From: Rufibacter psychrotolerans
GTDB taxonomy: Bacteria > Bacteroidota > Bacteroidia > Cytophagales > Hymenobacteraceae
Direction: 5' to 3'
Length of the DNA: 64,000 nucleotides
NCBI RefSeq assembly: GCF_016924645.1
Contig: NZ_JAFFJV010000016.1
Span: 124,001-188,000 of the forward strand
This document shows, one piece after another, positions 62,611 through 64,000 of the stretch. Numbering within the stretch: position 1 is the first letter of the stretch; each line of letters begins with the position of its first letter. Position numbers and translations under genes: made by a program. The notes below the pieces were generated by a model that did not search any database, had not been told where the DNA came from, and saw nothing but the letters and a program-made list of their open reading frames with translations.

Positions 62611-63057
62611 TTAAACCCTTGCTCGCTTCGCTACTTGGATTATATCAAATAAAGCTTTACCAATAACCAATGCAATGGGCTTGAACTCTGCTTCAGTAAA
62701 AAAGTTTGATTTGGCGTTGTTACACCAATAACAACACCAAACAACATTATTCAAGTCATCATATGGAAGAATAGGGTTCTTCCTGTCTAATTCAAGTCTT
62801 CTGCCCCTTTTACCTCCCCTAGTAGCGTTTGGTCGAAATCCCTCAATTTGCAAATCGAAGAGAATACGACTTTCTACATTCGTGAGACCGCAATAATTAC
62901 AGCCTTTGTTGAATACTTCCTCATCAAACCATACTTCGAAATCCTCTAAGGTAGTATTAACAAAACCTGGGGTTATTTTAAGAGTCTTCTTATCTACTTT
63001 CTGCCTTTTCCGATTATAAATAGTTTCTCTTTCCTTTTTTGTTAGCATATGTTCCAA
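62611..63057 (-). CDS. HNH-type nuclease with CxxC zinc pairs
   Basis: The 148-residue protein has Cys53-x-x-Cys56 (GCNYCGLTN) and Cys109-x-x-Cys112 (CCYWCNNAKSN), which probably bind zinc around an HNH-like core. LELDRKNP has Asp91 where the first catalytic His often sits, followed by DDLNNVVWCC. This is the layout of Zn-dependent HNH endonucleases in AT-rich islands. The basic N-terminus probably contacts DNA. It is divergent from the DUF262 gene with a 91-base gap, so the two may share control. A restriction or mobile-element role is inferred. ATG codon 4 is an alternative start. Confidence 0.72.
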   Translation of the reverse strand: MEHMLTKKERETIYNRKRQKVDKKTLKITPGFVNTTLEDFEVWFDEEVFNKGCNYCGLTNVESRILFDLQIEGFRPNATRGGKRGRRLELDRKNPILPYDDLNNVVWCCYWCNNAKSNFFTEAEFKPIALVIGKALFDIIQVAKRARV

Positions 63058-63148
63058 TAAATAATTACCTAGAAAACTTTAGTACAGATATCATTACCAG
63101 TAAAATTATACAAGCACCAGTTAAAATTACTAAAGTCAAAATTTTTAA

Positions 63149-64000
63149 ATGAACTTAATAGAACTTAAACCGGTCGGCAAAATTATCCTGAATGAGAAAA
63201 CACCCGACAGAGAACTACGATTTGAACATTACCTAATCCCATACTATCAAAGAGGCTATAGATGGGATGTGGAACATGTGTCTGCTTTACTGGATGATAT
63301 TCATAACTTCATGCAAACAGACGAAAAAAAGTACTGTCTGCAACCTATCGTAGTTGTGCCAGCAATAGATAAAAACGGGTTTAATATTTGGGAAGTAATT
63401 GATGGTCAACAGCGTTTGATTACAATGAACATCATATTTAACTATTTAAAGCGCCCTAGATATACTATAATATTTGAGAAGAGAGGGAAAAGCACAGAAT
63501 TCTTAGAAAACCTTTCACCGGCAACTTATAATGATAAAAGCCCCGACTTCCATTATATGAGCCAAGCCTACCGAGTAGTCAAAGAATGGTTTGAAGACAA
63601 AACCAAGAATGACGTAGGCTATATTGATGAATTTAATTCCACTCTGACTAAAAGGGTAGAGATAATCTGGTATCAGATAGAAGAGTTGAAGGGCGTTGAA
63701 GATTTGGATGAGGTTGAAAGCAAAAAAATCGACATCTTCAACCGTTTAAATATTGGCAAAATCCCACTGACCGACGCAGAGCTAATCAGAGCATTGTTAC
63801 TTTCAAAAATCAAATTTGGATTAAGTGACAGGGAAGCAATACTAAGGCAGGCGGAAATTTCGAATGACTGGCACCGGATGGAAATGGAGCTCCGAAACGA
63901 AGAATTTTGGTATTTTATAAACAATAAGCCACTAGACGAAACCTCATCCACAATAGAATTCATCTTTAAACTCATAGCAAAAGACAACACAAAAAAATAC
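63149..64000 (+). CDS. DUF262 (GmrS-like) protein, 5' part
   Basis: The frame starts at ATG 63149 and is still open at the window end, giving 284 residues. DUF262 signatures are clear: YLIPYYQRGYRWDVEHVSAL near residue 27, EVIDGQQRLITMNI near residue 83, and IDIFNRLNIGKIPLTDAELI near residue 190. The DGQQR motif supplies nucleotide-dependent catalysis in GmrSD-type modification-dependent restriction enzymes. A C-terminal DUF1524 HNH domain would complete a GmrSD fusion but lies beyond the window. The low GC content and the position after a tRNA gene fit a horizontally acquired phage-defence cargo. Confidence 0.85.
   Translation, partial: MNLIELKPVGKIILNEKTPDRELRFEHYLIPYYQRGYRWDVEHVSALLDDIHNFMQTDEKKYCLQPIVVVPAIDKNGFNIWEVIDGQQRLITMNIIFNYLKRPRYTIIFEKRGKSTEFLENLSPATYNDKSPDFHYMSQAYRVVKEWFEDKTKNDVGYIDEFNSTLTKRVEIIWYQIEELKGVEDLDEVESKKIDIFNRLNIGKIPLTDAELIRALLLSKIKFGLSDREAILRQAEISNDWHRMEMELRNEEFWYFINNKPLDETSSTIEFIFKLIAKDNTKKY

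Overview
The window looks like a chromosome segment of a Bacteroidota bacterium. The signs are SusC/SusD pairs, type IX secretion (T9SS) C-terminal sorting domains, TonB-linked receptors with carboxypeptidase-regulatory N-termini, LuxR-tailed propeller sensors, ECF sigma/FecR regulation and TAnnTTTG promoter boxes. GC-rich core genes with this content suggest the order Cytophagales, perhaps Hymenobacteraceae (Rufibacter or Pontibacter-like). The genus is a guess from style, not a computed placement.

Layout. 1-3466: end of an OmpA-family gene, a MaoC hydratase, an unknown exported protein and an old-yellow-enzyme reductase. 3583-17343: a beta-glucan utilisation locus, with a kinase-less propeller/LuxR sensor facing susC-susD-PKD lipoprotein-GH16-GH3. 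17616-21210: an isolated unknown gene with a strong Shine-Dalgarno, a long empty stretch, a cystathionine gamma-synthase-like enzyme and a VTT-family membrane protein. 21292: tRNA-Arg(ACG). 21624-38351: a lower-GC island that starts with an IS5-type remnant and then carries eleven consecutive minus-strand genes: ECF sigma, FecR, SusC (with STN domain), SusD, a surface lipoprotein with a degenerate phosphodiesterase fold, a Gfo/Idh/MocA oxidoreductase, an EEP hydrolase, two glycerophosphodiesterases, a GH20 hexosaminidase and an SGNH esterase with an in-frame stop. 39171-42054: two STAS-like proteins around an acyltransferase. 42605-48593: phosphate porin-pstS-pstC-pstA-pstB-phoU behind a candidate Pho box. 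48853-53758: secreted endonuclease I, a small protein, a YheT hydrolase and an NlpC/P60 lipoprotein. 54173-62051: two TonB-dependent receptor loci. 62283: tRNA-Ala(GGC), followed by an AT-rich segment with a divergent HNH nuclease and DUF262 (GmrS-like) gene that runs off the window.

How it works together. The first locus should bind, cut and import a beta-1,3-type glucan (GH16 endo-cleavage, GH3 exo-cleavage). The island locus combines TonB-linked uptake with phosphodiesterases, a hexosaminidase and an esterase. I infer a polymer or lipid headgroup that contains phosphodiesters and N-acetylhexosamine, such as teichoic acid or glycosyl-phosphoinositol. The pst block takes up phosphate, and its PstC carries an unusual PstS-like insertion. 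Both tRNA genes are followed by a similar CACACATT-type sequence, which suggests past integration at each.

The strongest leads are the phosphodiester/hexosamine locus with its pseudo-enzyme lipoprotein, the PstS-like insert in PstC, helically phased operator repeats at both the glucan and phosphate loci, and a dispersed intergenic hairpin motif found about sixteen times.
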